Assembly: GCA_018820205.1 (NCBI GenBank)
Contig: JAHJOK010000075.1
Span: 62,001-126,000, forward strand
DNA length: 64,000 nucleotides
Direction: 5' to 3'
Source: Alphaproteobacteria bacterium
Lineage (GTDB): Bacteria; Pseudomonadota; Alphaproteobacteria; Caulobacterales; Caulobacteraceae
The notes under the pieces are model-generated. The model ran no database searches and was not told the origin of the DNA. It worked only from the letters and a program-made list of their open reading frames with translations. The translations under genes were made by a program, and so were the position numbers. Of this stretch, positions 18,016 to 27,664 are shown piece by piece. The number at the start of each line of letters is the position of its first letter. Position 1 is the first letter of the stretch.

Positions 18016-18016
<1 letters not shown>
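17594..18016 (+). CDS. arsC: Arsenate reductase, glutaredoxin-dependent type
   Basis: A 140-residue ArsC reducing arsenate to arsenite. The catalytic site is NPACGTSRN with Cys11. Later landmarks are LKTPPSR, the conserved RQKE and [11 protein letters not shown] containing the arginine triad for oxyanion binding. Length is as expected. The stop TGA shares one base with the ATG of the efflux gene, so the two are translationally coupled. Confidence 0.94.
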
Positions 18017-19104
<1,088 letters not shown>

Positions 19105-19152
19105 ACAGGCGGCCCGGCCCCTCTATTCCCTCGCGTGAACAGGAGCATCCCC

Positions 19153-19233
19153 ATGCTGGCTCTCGCCATCATCATCGGTTTCGTCGTCGTCATCGGCGCC
19201 ATCAACGCCTTCGAGTTCGGGCGGGTTGACTGA
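19153..19233 (+). CDS. 26-residue membrane miniprotein
   Basis: A tiny open frame, MLALAIIIGFVVVIGAINAF plus a six-residue polar end, preceded by ACAGGAGC eight bases before the ATG. One hydrophobic helix fills residues 2-20. Its stop lies inside the next gene: the SDR start TTG (19226) is eight bases before its end, so ribosomes finishing this peptide could restart on the SDR. The RBS and coupling argue that it is translated. No known homologue was recognised. Confidence 0.5.
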   Translation: MLALAIIIGFVVVIGAINAFEFGRVD

Positions 19234-19978
19234 ATCCCGACCCGGCGCGGCGCTCGTCACGGGCGGAGCGCGCCGGATCGGCCGCGCCATCGTCCTGGCC
19301 CTGGCGCGCGCCGGTCACGACGTCGCCATCCACCATCGCGAGTCCGACGACGAGGCCGAAAGCCTGGCCGTCGATGTGCGCGCTCTGGGCCGCCGCGCCG
19401 CCCTCCTGTCCGCCGATCTGACCGACGAGGCCGCGACCCGGGCCCTGATCCCCGAGGCTGCGGCGGCGCTGGGGCCGCTGTCGGTGCTGGTCAATAACGC
19501 CTCGGTGTTCGAGGACGACCGGGTGGGCGATCTGTCCCGCAAGACCTGGGATCTGCATCTGGAGACCAATCTGCGCGCGCCGGTGGTGCTGGCCGAGGCC
19601 TTCGCGGCTCAGGCGCCGGACGGGTCGGCCATCGTCAACCTGCTGGACCAGCGGGTGCTGAAGCCCGATCCCCGGTTTTTCTCCTACGCCCTGTCGCGAA
19701 ACGGCCTGTGGTGGGCGACGCGGACCCTGGCCCAGGCCCTGGCCCCGCGCATCCGCGTCAACGGCGTCGGACCCGGCCCGACCCTGGCCTCGATCCATCA
19801 GGACGAGGCCCAGTTCGCGGCCGAACAGGCGGCTATGCCGCTGGGCCACGGCCCGGACCCGGAGGATATCGCCAAGGCGGTCCTGTATCTCGTTGACGCC
19901 GGGTCGGTCACCGGCCAGATGATCGCCGTGGACGGGGGTCAGCACCTGGCGTGGCGCACGCCCGATATCGTGGATTGA
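19226..19978 (+). CDS. SDR oxidoreductase, FolM/pteridine-reductase-like
   Basis: A 250-residue short-chain dehydrogenase. The cofactor site is TGGARRIGRAI; the TGGARRIG signature with arginines is typical of pteridine reductase/FolM and implies NADPH preference. The NNAS motif (VNNASVF), catalytic tyrosine in FSYALSRNGLWW (YxxxN rather than YxxxK) and GPGPTLAS follow. The next genes are dihydroneopterin aldolase and a PTPS-like enzyme, so a role in dihydropteridine or dihydrofolate reduction is likely. The start TTG is set by the overlap with the preceding miniprotein. Confidence 0.82.
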   Translation: MTESRPGAALVTGGARRIGRAIVLALARAGHDVAIHHRESDDEAESLAVDVRALGRRAALLSADLTDEAATRALIPEAAAALGPLSVLVNNASVFEDDRVGDLSRKTWDLHLETNLRAPVVLAEAFAAQAPDGSAIVNLLDQRVLKPDPRFFSYALSRNGLWWATRTLAQALAPRIRVNGVGPGPTLASIHQDEAQFAAEQAAMPLGHGPDPEDIAKAVLYLVDAGSVTGQMIAVDGGQHLAWRTPDIVD

Positions 19979-19986
19979 CCCCTCCT

Positions 19987-20358
19987 GTGACCGATTTGAT
20001 TCCCGCGCGGCGCGAGCGCCTGACCGTCTTCGTCAAGGGGCTGAAGGTCGAGGCCGGCATCGGCGTCTATGATCACGAGCACGGCCGGCTGCAGACCCTG
20101 GTCATCGACGTGATGCTGGATCTGGGGCCGGTCGAGATTCACGGCCTGGCCGACACCATCAATTACGAGACCGTCGCGGCCTCGGCGCGCCGGATCATCG
20201 CCGAGGGCCATGTCGGCCTGGTCGAGACCTTCGCCGAGCGGCTGGCGCTGCATTGTCTGGAGGATGCCCGGGTGCGGGCCGTCACCGTGCGGGTCGACAA
20301 GCCGGGCGCCCTGGAAGCAGCCGAGGGCGCGGGCTGCGAGCTGACCTATACGCGCTGA
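19987..20358 (+). CDS. folB: Dihydroneopterin aldolase
   Basis: A 123-residue enzyme that cleaves 7,8-dihydroneopterin in folate synthesis. VFVKGLKVEAGIGVYDHE contains the conserved Glu near the N-terminus; INYETVAASAR and GLVETFAERLA carry the YE and the pterin-binding glutamate; RVDKPGALEAAEGAG ends with the lysine/proline motif. The start is GTG, eight bases beyond the SDR stop. Forms a pterin operon with its neighbours. Confidence 0.92.
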   Translation: MTDLIPARRERLTVFVKGLKVEAGIGVYDHEHGRLQTLVIDVMLDLGPVEIHGLADTINYETVAASARRIIAEGHVGLVETFAERLALHCLEDARVRAVTVRVDKPGALEAAEGAGCELTYTR

Positions 20359-20400
20359 ACCTTGCGTTTCGGCCGCATTGGCACGACATGTCGCCGCGCA

Positions 20401-20922
20401 ATGCCCCAGGTTCGTTTTACCCGCCGTTTCTCGATGGCCCACCGTCTGCTGTTCGACCCCGCGTCGCGCTGCGCGGTTCCCCATGGCCACAACGAGTTCG
20501 TCCACGTCGTCCTGGCCACAGACGCCGAGATGGATTTCGGCGGGTCGAACCATGTCGCCTCGTTCGAGGTCCTGAAGGGTCGCTGGCATGGCTTCATCGA
20601 CACGTCGGTGGACCATGCGTTTCAGCTGAACGCGGCCGATCCCATGCTGGACTGGTTCAGGGTCAACGAGCCCCATCGGGTCGGTCAGCTGATGGTGTTC
20701 GACGGCGATCCGACGACCGAGGCCTTCGCCCTGGCGCTGCGGCGCAAGCTGGACGCCATCCTGGTCGACGATGGTTCGCCGTTCCGCTGCGTCGAGCTGA
20801 CGCTGGAGGAGACCCCGACGAACGCAGTCATCGTCGGCGAGACGCTGAGCGCCGCCGAGCGCGCCTGGGGCGCCGGAAGCTGGATGGACCGGCCCGATCT
20901 CAGCATCAACGACCTGACCTGA
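20401..20922 (+). CDS. 6-pyruvoyl-tetrahydropterin synthase/QueD-like protein
   Basis: A 173-residue T-fold enzyme. The zinc ligands are the histidine of FSMAHRL and the two in PHGHNEF, preceded by the conserved cysteine (CAVPHGH). The C-terminal LTLEETPTNAVI holds the substrate-anchoring glutamate. Typical QueD proteins are about 120 residues, so this is a longer version with an extended middle (LDWFRVNEPHRVGQL). It may feed queuosine (6-carboxytetrahydropterin) or a tetrahydropterin pathway. It follows folB by 42 bp. Confidence 0.82.
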   Translation: MPQVRFTRRFSMAHRLLFDPASRCAVPHGHNEFVHVVLATDAEMDFGGSNHVASFEVLKGRWHGFIDTSVDHAFQLNAADPMLDWFRVNEPHRVGQLMVFDGDPTTEAFALALRRKLDAILVDDGSPFRCVELTLEETPTNAVIVGETLSAAERAWGAGSWMDRPDLSINDLT

Positions 20923-20991
20923 ACCCGTCCGGCAGGCTTGCCTCGACGGGGCGCGCCCGCCATTGTCGCCGCCTTGCCCCCGAGGAGTCCG

Positions 20992-21642
20992 ATGGCCGAA
21001 CCCGGCGATCCCAAACCGCCCGAGCCGCCTTTCCCGCCGATCGTACCCGGCGCCGATCCGGCCGTTGATCACGATCAGGACGTGGGCTTTTCCTCGGCGG
21101 CCTCGCTGCAGGGCCGGACCCGGGGCGAACCCGGGCTCGAGGCCGAACCTCAACCGGTCGTGGATCCGGCGCCCCCCGTTCGCGAGTCGGTCGCCCCTCC
21201 GCCGCCGCAACCCGCCGTCGCCGAGCCGGTTCCGTCCTGGGCCGTCGAAACGCCGCAACCCGCCCCGGCCCCCGCGGCATTCGGCGCCCGCAGACGCGAG
21301 CCGCCGGTCGAGATCGAAGGCGGGATGGGACTGTACGCCGTCTATGCCCTGATCCTGTTCGCCGTGCCGACCCTGGGCGTTTCGGCGCTGATCGGTATTG
21401 TCGCCGTGACCGGCCGGCCCGGTCCGACGACCGACATCGGCGCCAGCCATTTCATCTTTCAGCAGCGCACCCTGTGGGCCGGCGCGGTCGCGGCCCTGCT
21501 GGGCGCGATCCTGATTGCCGTGGGTCTGGGCGTGTTCGTGCTGTTCCTGTTGGCTGTCTGGCTGATCCTTCGGGGCGCCGCGGGCGTTCTGAAGCTGAAG
21601 GCGGGGCGGCCGATGCCCAATCCCCGCGGCTGGCTGTTCTAG
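20992..21642 (+). CDS. Proline-rich DUF4870-like membrane protein
   Basis: A 216-residue protein with a long Pro/Glu-rich, probably disordered cytoplasmic N-half (about 1-110) followed by three membrane helices. The ending KAGRPMPNPRGWLF is the usual closing motif of DUF4870-type proteins. The start is set by CGAGGAG before the ATG. The next gene encodes a second, smaller member of the same type ten bases away. Confidence 0.75.
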   Translation: MAEPGDPKPPEPPFPPIVPGADPAVDHDQDVGFSSAASLQGRTRGEPGLEAEPQPVVDPAPPVRESVAPPPPQPAVAEPVPSWAVETPQPAPAPAAFGARRREPPVEIEGGMGLYAVYALILFAVPTLGVSALIGIVAVTGRPGPTTDIGASHFIFQQRTLWAGAVAALLGAILIAVGLGVFVLFLLAVWLILRGAAGVLKLKAGRPMPNPRGWLF

Positions 21643-21652
21643 GAAAGCGCTG

Positions 21653-22042
21653 ATGACCGACACATCCCAACCCCGGCTGGCAGGCGGCCATGAGTCGGAG
21701 GGCAAACCCGCCGCCTTGATCGCCTGGGGCCTGTATATCCTGTCCATCCCGTCGGCGAATGTGCTGGTCCTGGTCGGACTGGTGGTCGCCTATGCGGCGC
21801 GCGGATCGGCGACCGGCCTCGCACGTCAGCATATGGACGCCCAGATCGCCCTGTTCTGGTCGGTCTTCTGGTGGACCATCGCCCTGTGGGTGCTGATCGT
21901 GATCAGCATGGTGGCGTCGGTGGTTCTGGTCGGCATCCCGTTCCTGTTGCTGTTCCTGGCCCTGTGGTTCCTGCTCAGCGTGTGGTTCACGGTGAAGAGC
22001 ATCCTTGGGGTCATGAACCTGCTGTCGGACCGTCCCGCCTGA
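21653..22042 (+). CDS. DUF4870-type membrane protein
   Basis: A 129-residue protein with three membrane helices (about 22-45, 66-90 and 92-118). ALIAWGLYILSIPSANVLVLVGLVVAY and QHMDAQIALFWSVFWW match the DUF4870 pattern. Function unknown; tandem arrangement with the previous gene suggests a heteromeric membrane complex, which is inference. Confidence 0.8.
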   Translation: MTDTSQPRLAGGHESEGKPAALIAWGLYILSIPSANVLVLVGLVVAYAARGSATGLARQHMDAQIALFWSVFWWTIALWVLIVISMVASVVLVGIPFLLLFLALWFLLSVWFTVKSILGVMNLLSDRPA

Positions 22043-22109
22043 ACAGGGGCGCTCTCCTGGGGAACGGCCGTCCGACCCTGGTGTTGTGGTCCCGAGCAAG
22101 GGGATCATC

Positions 22110-22397
22110 ATGACCGAATTCAGAGACGTTTCCGCCCAGCAACGCTACGAGCAGGGGTTCGCCGACGCCGACGGCCAGATGCGGCGCGTCTGGGCCGACT
22201 ACGCCGTTCAGGGCGATCGCCGCGCCATCCTGCATGTCGAGGCCGAGGACGAACTGCGCGGTTCCGGCGCCGCCGGCCGGTTCATGCAGAGCCTGGCCAA
22301 TCACGCCCGCGCCGAAGGCCAGAAGCTGACGCCCCGCTGCAGCTACGCCGTGGCCTGGTTCAAACGTCATCCCGACCAGGGCGACGTGCTGGCCTAG
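22110..22397 (+). CDS. YjdJ-type small GNAT-fold N-acetyltransferase
   Basis: A 95-residue minimal GNAT protein. AILHVEAEDELRGSGAAGRFM is the acetyl-CoA loop with RGxGxA and LTPRCSYAVAWFKRHPD is the standard C-terminal segment with the cysteine, of the Gcn5-like YjdJ/GTLF3B family. The ATG follows AAGGGG. Substrate unknown. Confidence 0.85.
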   Translation: MTEFRDVSAQQRYEQGFADADGQMRRVWADYAVQGDRRAILHVEAEDELRGSGAAGRFMQSLANHARAEGQKLTPRCSYAVAWFKRHPDQGDVLA

Positions 22398-22423
22398 AGC
22401 GGGATCCCGAAGTGTAGGCGGCT

Positions 22424-23449
22424 TCAGGACGAGATCACGCGCCCGATCCTAGCCGCCCGCGTACCCGCCGATGACGCGTACCCGCCGATGATCGGCAGCA
22501 CCTCGCCGGTGATGAAGCTCGACATCTGGGGCGAGGCCAGAAAAACATAGGCGGGCGCGATCTCCTCGGGCTGGGCCGGGCGTTTCATCACCGTGTCGCC
22601 GCCGAACTGCGCGACCGTGTCCGCCTGTTTGTCGGCCGGGTTCAGCGGCGTCCAGACCGGGCCGGGGGCCACCACGTTCACGCGGATGCCGCGCGGCGCC
22701 AGATGGGTGCCCAGCGACCGGGCGAAGGCATGGATGCCGCCCTTGGTCATCGAATAATCCAGCAGATCCTTGTTGCCCAACAGGCCGGTGACCGATCCGG
22801 TCATCACGATCGCGCCGCCCGCCTTCATGTGAGGGACCGCGGCCTGGGTCAGGTTGAAATAGCCGTACAGATTGGTCTTCAGGGTCCGGTCGAAATGGTC
22901 GAACGTCAGGTCCTCGAACGCCTCGACATGTTCCTGGAAGGCGGCGTTGGGCACCACCACGTCCAGCCGACCGAAGGCCTTCAGCGTTTCGGCCACCGCC
23001 ATCTTCGAGAAGGCCGGATCGGCGACGTCGCCCTTCAGCACGATGGCCTTGCGCCCCTCGGCCTCGACCGCGCGTTTGGTCCCGGCCGCATCGTCGTCCT
23101 CGTCCAGGTGACAGATGGCGACGTCGCAGCCCTCGCGCGCGAACAGCACGGCCACGCCGCGCCCGATGCCGGAATCGCCGCCGGTGATCAGGGCCGCGAA
23201 CCCGTCCAGCTTGCCCGAGCCCTTCCAGAAGGGCGCGTCATACATGGGGGCCGGATCCAGCGCCGCCTCGTCTCCGGGCTTGGTCTGGTGCTGCTTCGGG
23301 AAGGGCGGTTCGGGGTAATTCCGGGCCCCGGCCTGGACGGCGCCCGCCGCCTTGCCGCCGCCGTTGCCGGCCTTGGCGTCGATTTCGGCCTGGATGGCGC
23401 GCTCGTCGTCGGCAACGGTTTCCGCGGCGGGGGCGAAGCGGTCGGTCAT
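22424..23449 (-). CDS. SDR oxidoreductase (YhdG/YghA-like) with duplicated 3' end
   Basis: A 341-residue short-chain dehydrogenase with the long N-terminal extension of stress-type SDRs (PFPKQHQTKPGDEAAL). The NAD(P) motif is ITGGDSGIGRG, catalysis uses S/Y/K in TGSVTG and DYSMTKGG. A perfect 17-bp tandem duplication (CGCGTACCCGCCGATGA, 22458-22474 and 22475-22491) sits at the 3' end. Without one copy the protein would end LPIIGGYAGG at a TAG (22449-22451); with it the frame shifts and a different 13-residue or so tail is added. The enzyme core is intact. Confidence 0.9.
   Translation of the reverse strand: MTDRFAPAAETVADDERAIQAEIDAKAGNGGGKAAGAVQAGARNYPEPPFPKQHQTKPGDEAALDPAPMYDAPFWKGSGKLDGFAALITGGDSGIGRGVAVLFAREGCDVAICHLDEDDDAAGTKRAVEAEGRKAIVLKGDVADPAFSKMAVAETLKAFGRLDVVVPNAAFQEHVEAFEDLTFDHFDRTLKTNLYGYFNLTQAAVPHMKAGGAIVMTGSVTGLLGNKDLLDYSMTKGGIHAFARSLGTHLAPRGIRVNVVAPGPVWTPLNPADKQADTVAQFGGDTVMKRPAQPEEIAPAYVFLASPQMSSFITGEVLPIIGGYASSAGTRAARIGRVISS
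22458..22491. repeat. 17-bp tandem duplication
   Basis: Two perfect, abutting copies of CGCGTACCCGCCGATGA. The unit length is not divisible by three, so the second copy changes the reading frame at the end of the SDR gene on the minus strand and bypasses the inferred original stop. Confidence 0.95.
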
Positions 23450-23545
23450 GGTGGGTCTCCGTGTCTGACGACGGAAAGCGAACGGACCCCGGCGGGGTTC
23501 CGGGCATTATGATATCGACGGTGCGCGACCGGGCAGGAGGGCTTC

Positions 23546-24211
23546 ATGAACGGCCTCGACCTTCAGGGACTTCAACAGGGGCTGGGCGTGGCGGCGGGTC
23601 CGTTGCAGACCTGGGTGCTGCCCGCGCTGCTGGGGCTGGGCCTGGCCTCGGCGACCGGCTTGCGGACGTTTCTGCCCCTGTTGATGCTGGCGCTCGCGGC
23701 CCGGTTCGGCCTGTTTGGCATCCAGTTGAACGACCAGATGGCCTGGCTGGCCGACTGGCCCGCCATCGCCGCTTTGGGCGTGGCGGCCGTCGTGGAGTTC
23801 ACCGGCGACAAGGTTCCGGTCGTCGATCACGGCCTGAACGTGCTGGGCGCCTTCACCCGGCCGGTCGCGGGCGCAGTCGCGGCGGGCAGCGTCTTCACGG
23901 CGTTGGATCCAACCACGGCCGCCATCGCGGGCGTCATCGTCGGCGCCCCCGCCGCCTTCGCCTTCAACGCCGCGCAGGGCGGCGCGCGGTTGACCTCGAC
24001 CGCGACCACGGGCGGCGTCGGCAACCCGGTGCTGTCGCTGATCGAGGACGTGCTGGCCTTCCTGACCGTGACCCTGGCCTTCCTGGCCCCGATCCTGGTT
24101 CCGGTGCTGCTGATCGTCCTGGCGGTGGTGGTGTTCCGGCTGGCGAACCGGATGCGGACGCGGCTCTACGCCCGCGAGGGCGTCACTGGGCCCGGGACAC
24201 GATCAGTTTGA
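23546..24211 (+). CDS. DUF4126 family membrane protein
   Basis: A 221-residue protein with five or six membrane helices. GLASATGLRTFLPLLMLALAAR and the later VDHGLNVLGAFTRPVAG match DUF4126. Function unknown. The start has AGGAGG nearby. Its last 29 bases overlap the end of the convergent gene. Confidence 0.85.
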   Translation: MNGLDLQGLQQGLGVAAGPLQTWVLPALLGLGLASATGLRTFLPLLMLALAARFGLFGIQLNDQMAWLADWPAIAALGVAAVVEFTGDKVPVVDHGLNVLGAFTRPVAGAVAAGSVFTALDPTTAAIAGVIVGAPAAFAFNAAQGGARLTSTATTGGVGNPVLSLIEDVLAFLTVTLAFLAPILVPVLLIVLAVVVFRLANRMRTRLYAREGVTGPGTRSV

Positions 24212-24500
24212 TGGTCTCGGCCTTCTTGGGCAGGTCGTCAGCCAGACGCGAGGCGATCTCGCGGGCTCCGACCGGATAGGCCTCGCCGCCCTTGGCGATG
24301 TCCTGGGCCATGCGGGCGGCTTCGACGAGAAGCCTTTCCAGCGCCTCGACCTGCTCAACGGCCAGGGCGCGGGCTTCGGCCTGCAGCCGCTTGACCCGGT
24401 CCGCCGTCGTCTGGGGACCGCGCATCAGGTCGTAGATCTCCGCTTCGGCCGAGACGAGACGCAGGTCAGGCTTGGTCTGGGTTCCCGTGGACTTGGGCAT
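24183..24500 (-). CDS. Conserved hypothetical helical protein
   Basis: A 105-residue, mostly alpha-helical protein. A central coiled stretch (ADRVKRLQAEARALAVEQVE) is followed by LLVEAARMAQDIAKGGE and IASRLADDLPKKAETIKLI. Such proteins are common next to alphaproteobacterial chromosomal genes without a known role. Its end overlaps the convergent DUF4126 gene by 29 bases. Confidence 0.65.
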   Translation of the reverse strand: MPKSTGTQTKPDLRLVSAEAEIYDLMRGPQTTADRVKRLQAEARALAVEQVEALERLLVEAARMAQDIAKGGEAYPVGAREIASRLADDLPKKAETIKLIVSRAQ

Positions 24501-24616
24501 GGTTCAATCTCCTGACCGCTGAAAACGTCCGGCCACGGTGAAGTTTCCCCGATTCGAAGAGACAGGGCAGGTTCGCCGGGTCCTGTTGCGCGGGCGCATC
24601 ACCTCGTTTCACCCGA

Positions 24617-26476
24617 TCAGGCCTGCTCCTGCTCGCGCTCCTCGCTCTCTTCGGCGATCATTCCCTCGGCGTCCTCGTTGAGGGCCTGACCTTCGCGACG
24701 GGGCTTCATGTAGGGCTGGGGCTGCGGCGTCGAAGTGTTGTTGCGCCACAGGCTGCGTCCCGCCTGCAACCCGCCCGTGACCTGCAGGATCAACCGCTCT
24801 TCGTCGCGGTGACGCACATCCTCGATGGTGTCGCGCGCCTCGTCCTCGGAAAAGCCGAGGTCCTTCAGCACATGTTCGCCGAACGCCAGAGCGCTTTCGA
24901 AGGTCTCGCGGATATGGAACTCGACGCCGGCGTTGATCAGCCGGATCGAATGGCCCCGGTCATAGGCGCGCACGAACAGCTTGGTCAGCGGGAACTCGGC
25001 CTTGACCAGTTCCACGATCCGGTCGGCCGTCTCGGGCTTGTCGACGCAGACCAGGATGGTTTCCGCCGTCTCGGCGCCCGAGGCTCTCAGAACGTCCAGC
25101 CGCGATCCGTCGCCGTAGTAGACCTTGAAGCCGAAATTGCCGGCCGCCTGGATCATCTCCACGTCCATGTCGATGATCGAGACATCGACATCGCGCGCCA
25201 GCAGCGGCTGGCAGACGACCTGGGCGAAACGGCCGAAGCCTATGACCAGCACCCGCTCGCGCAGGTTCGTCGCCCGGTCGACGCCATCGGCGGAATCCGG
25301 ATCGAGCGTTTCGTCGGGCCTCAGCCGGTCGGCGATGAACAGACGCAGCGGCGTCAGCGCCATCGACAGGATGACGATGGCCGACAGGATGGCCGCCGTG
25401 CGCGGATCGAACAGGCCGGCCGCCCCGGCCGTGGCGTACAGGACAAAAGCGAACTCCCCGCCCTCACCCATCAGGGCCGCGCGCAACAACCCCTCGCCAT
25501 GCGTCTGTCTCAGCCGGGCCACGGCATAGACGCCGATCATCTTAAGGGCCGAGAAGGCCGCGACCCCGCCGACCACCCAGGCCCAGTCGCGCACGACCAC
25601 GGCCAGGTCCAGCGACATGCCGATGGCCAGGAAGAACAGCCCCAGCAGAATACCCCGGAAGGGCTCGACGTCCGCCTCCAGCTGGTGCCGGAAGGTCGAT
25701 TCCGACAGCAACACCCCGGCCAGGAAGGCCCCCATGGCCATGGACAGCCCGCCCAGGCTCATGGCGAAGGCGGAGCCCAGCACGACGACCAGCGCCCCCA
25801 TGGTCATCACTTCGCGGCCGCCATAACGCGCCAGAATCCGGAACAGCGGGTTCACCAGCCAGCGACCGGCCACATAGACCGCGGCCACCGCCCCCGTCGC
25901 CAGCCCGATGGTCACCCACGCCGGTCGCGCCGCCTCGACGGCGGTTCCGAAGGCGCCGGCCAGGGCCGCGACCATGGCCAGCAGAGGAACGATCGAGATG
26001 TCTTCGAACAACAGGACCGACACGACCCGCTGGCCGGCGGGTTCGGACTGTTCGTTCCGCTCGTCCAGCAACTGCATGACGATGGCGGTCGAGGACAGGG
26101 CGAAGCCGAAGCCGGCGACCACGGCCGCATACCAGGGCAAACCGGCCAGAAGCGCCGCCCCGGTCAACAGGGTGGCGCAGACCAGCACCTGCACGGCGCC
26201 GAGGCCGAAAATTTCCTTGCGCAGACTCCACAGCCGCGCGGGCCGCATCTCCAGGCCGATGATGAACAGGAACAGCACGATGCCGATCTCGGCGACATGC
26301 AGCATGGTCTCGGGCTCGACGACCACGCCCAGCACCGACGGGCCCAGCACCAGTCCGGCGGCTAGATAGCCCAGCACCGCGCCCAGGCCGAACCGTTTGA
26401 ACAACGGGACGGCGACGACCGCCGCCGCCAGCAGCGCCACCGCATGGCCCAAGCCCATTCCCGTCGGTTCGGCCAT
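24617..26476 (-). CDS. CPA2 cation:proton antiporter with TrkA-N domain (KefB/KefC type)
   Basis: A 619-residue membrane protein. About 12-13 helices form the Na/H-exchanger domain (residues about 10-380), with FALSSTAIVMQLL and GEFAFVLYA as family signatures. A cytosolic Rossmann RCK/TrkA-N domain (about 400-520) contains VLVIGFGRFAQVV and the acidic end VSIIDMD. A charged tail follows (EESEEREQEQA). These proteins export K+ or Na+ in exchange for H+, gated by nucleotide or glutathione ligands in the Kef subgroup. Confidence 0.9.
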   Translation of the reverse strand: MAEPTGMGLGHAVALLAAAVVAVPLFKRFGLGAVLGYLAAGLVLGPSVLGVVVEPETMLHVAEIGIVLFLFIIGLEMRPARLWSLRKEIFGLGAVQVLVCATLLTGAALLAGLPWYAAVVAGFGFALSSTAIVMQLLDERNEQSEPAGQRVVSVLLFEDISIVPLLAMVAALAGAFGTAVEAARPAWVTIGLATGAVAAVYVAGRWLVNPLFRILARYGGREVMTMGALVVVLGSAFAMSLGGLSMAMGAFLAGVLLSESTFRHQLEADVEPFRGILLGLFFLAIGMSLDLAVVVRDWAWVVGGVAAFSALKMIGVYAVARLRQTHGEGLLRAALMGEGGEFAFVLYATAGAAGLFDPRTAAILSAIVILSMALTPLRLFIADRLRPDETLDPDSADGVDRATNLRERVLVIGFGRFAQVVCQPLLARDVDVSIIDMDVEMIQAAGNFGFKVYYGDGSRLDVLRASGAETAETILVCVDKPETADRIVELVKAEFPLTKLFVRAYDRGHSIRLINAGVEFHIRETFESALAFGEHVLKDLGFSEDEARDTIEDVRHRDEERLILQVTGGLQAGRSLWRNNTSTPQPQPYMKPRREGQALNEDAEGMIAEESEEREQEQA

Positions 26477-26540
26477 CGTCCGTCCTGTGTTGCGATCTCC
26501 TATAGTGGCGATGCGCGTTCGCGATTGCGAGAGCCCACGG

Positions 26541-27362
26541 TCAGGCTTTCGCCAGTTTCGCGATCCGTAGCACCAGGGCGCTGTCCGGATCGGCCAGCGG
26601 GTCCAGCACGGTGAAATGGTTCAGGCCTTCCAGGGCCTCGAACCGGGTCTCGACCCCCCTGTCGGCCCAGAGGTCCGCCATGTCCCGCGACTGACGCACG
26701 AACTCGGCGGTCTCGTCCGCGCCGACGACGCAGTCCAGCACCGTACCCCCCGGCGTCGAACCGTTCGGCGCGGGCCAGTGGACCGGCGACAGGGCCGCGG
26801 CCTCACGCGCATCCAGCCGCAGCGCGATGTTCAACGACGTCGGGACCAGGGGCTCCAGATCGAACAGACCCGAGATCGCCACGGCGGCCGAGGCCCGGCC
26901 TTCGCTGAGCATGCAGGCCGACATGTGCCCACCCGCCGAATGGCCGAAGACGACGGGGCGCTGGCCTGTGCGCGCCCGGATCAGCTCCACCGCGTCTCTG
27001 GCCTGACCGATGATTCTGCCCAGCCGCACATGGGGGGCGAGGTCGTAGGACGGCACGGCGACGCTGACCCCGTGGCGGAGCAGGGCGGGCGCGACCCAGC
27101 TGAACCAGGACCGGTCCAGCGCCTGCCAGTATCCGCCATGCAGGAAGACCGCGACCGGCGCGTCCGGCCCGGCTTCGAACAGGTCCATGACCTCGCGCTC
27201 GCCGGAGCCATAGGGCAGGGCGGTCGGGGGATGGGCGGCCCGCGCGGCCTCGGCGTCCGCCTTCCAGCGCGCCATGACGACGGGGTGATCCGGCACGGCG
27301 GCGCGGTTGTTGTACTCGGCTTCGAGCCGTTTTGTTGAAGTACTGGGGGTCTTACCGGCCAC
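26541..27362 (-). CDS. Alpha/beta hydrolase, arylformamidase-like
   Basis: A 273-residue alpha/beta hydrolase. Oxyanion motif HGGYW (residues about 74-78), nucleophile GHSAGGH, probable acid in VVGADETAEF and histidine in GLNHFTV. HGGYW plus EYNNRAAVPDHP is typical of bacterial and eukaryotic kynurenine formamidase-like hydrolases. Other tryptophan catabolic genes are absent, so the substrate is uncertain. The GTG start at 27362 is weakly supported; a start up to a dozen codons downstream is possible. Confidence 0.82.
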   Translation of the reverse strand: MAGKTPSTSTKRLEAEYNNRAAVPDHPVVMARWKADAEAARAAHPPTALPYGSGEREVMDLFEAGPDAPVAVFLHGGYWQALDRSWFSWVAPALLRHGVSVAVPSYDLAPHVRLGRIIGQARDAVELIRARTGQRPVVFGHSAGGHMSACMLSEGRASAAVAISGLFDLEPLVPTSLNIALRLDAREAAALSPVHWPAPNGSTPGGTVLDCVVGADETAEFVRQSRDMADLWADRGVETRFEALEGLNHFTVLDPLADPDSALVLRIAKLAKA

Positions 27363-27407
27363 GTCCGCATCCGCTACTCAGACCCGCGAACACCGGAGCC
27401 CACGACC

Positions 27408-27662
27408 ATGATGACCGCCATCTTCGTCTTCATCAAATGCGAGCTGGGCCACGCCAACGACGTCGCCGCCGACATGGTCGACAATGTCGAGAACGTCTCG
27501 GAGGTCTATTCGACCTCGGGCCAGTATGACCTGCTGGCCAAATTCCAGCTGCCGAAGGAAATGGACATCGGCACGTTCGTGACGAAATCGGTCCAGACCC
27601 GCCCGCACATCCGCGACACCTTCACCGTCATCACCTTTTCGCCGTTCCTGCCGACGAAGTGA
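27408..27662 (+). CDS. Stand-alone Lrp/AsnC ligand-binding domain protein
   Basis: An 84-residue protein corresponding only to the RAM (AsnC_trans_reg) half of Lrp-type regulators: AIFVFIKCELGHANDVAADM, GQYDLLAKF, TRPHIRDTFTVITF. There is no helix-turn-helix. Stand-alone RAM proteins bind amino acids and may modulate full-length Lrp proteins. Confidence 0.88.
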   Translation: MMTAIFVFIKCELGHANDVAADMVDNVENVSEVYSTSGQYDLLAKFQLPKEMDIGTFVTKSVQTRPHIRDTFTVITFSPFLPTK

Positions 27663-27664
27663 TT

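Noticed and set aside
24809..26365. Long plus-strand open frame opposite the CPA2 antiporter
   Set aside because: His/Gln/Arg-rich translation typical of antisense frames; the antiporter on the other strand is full length.
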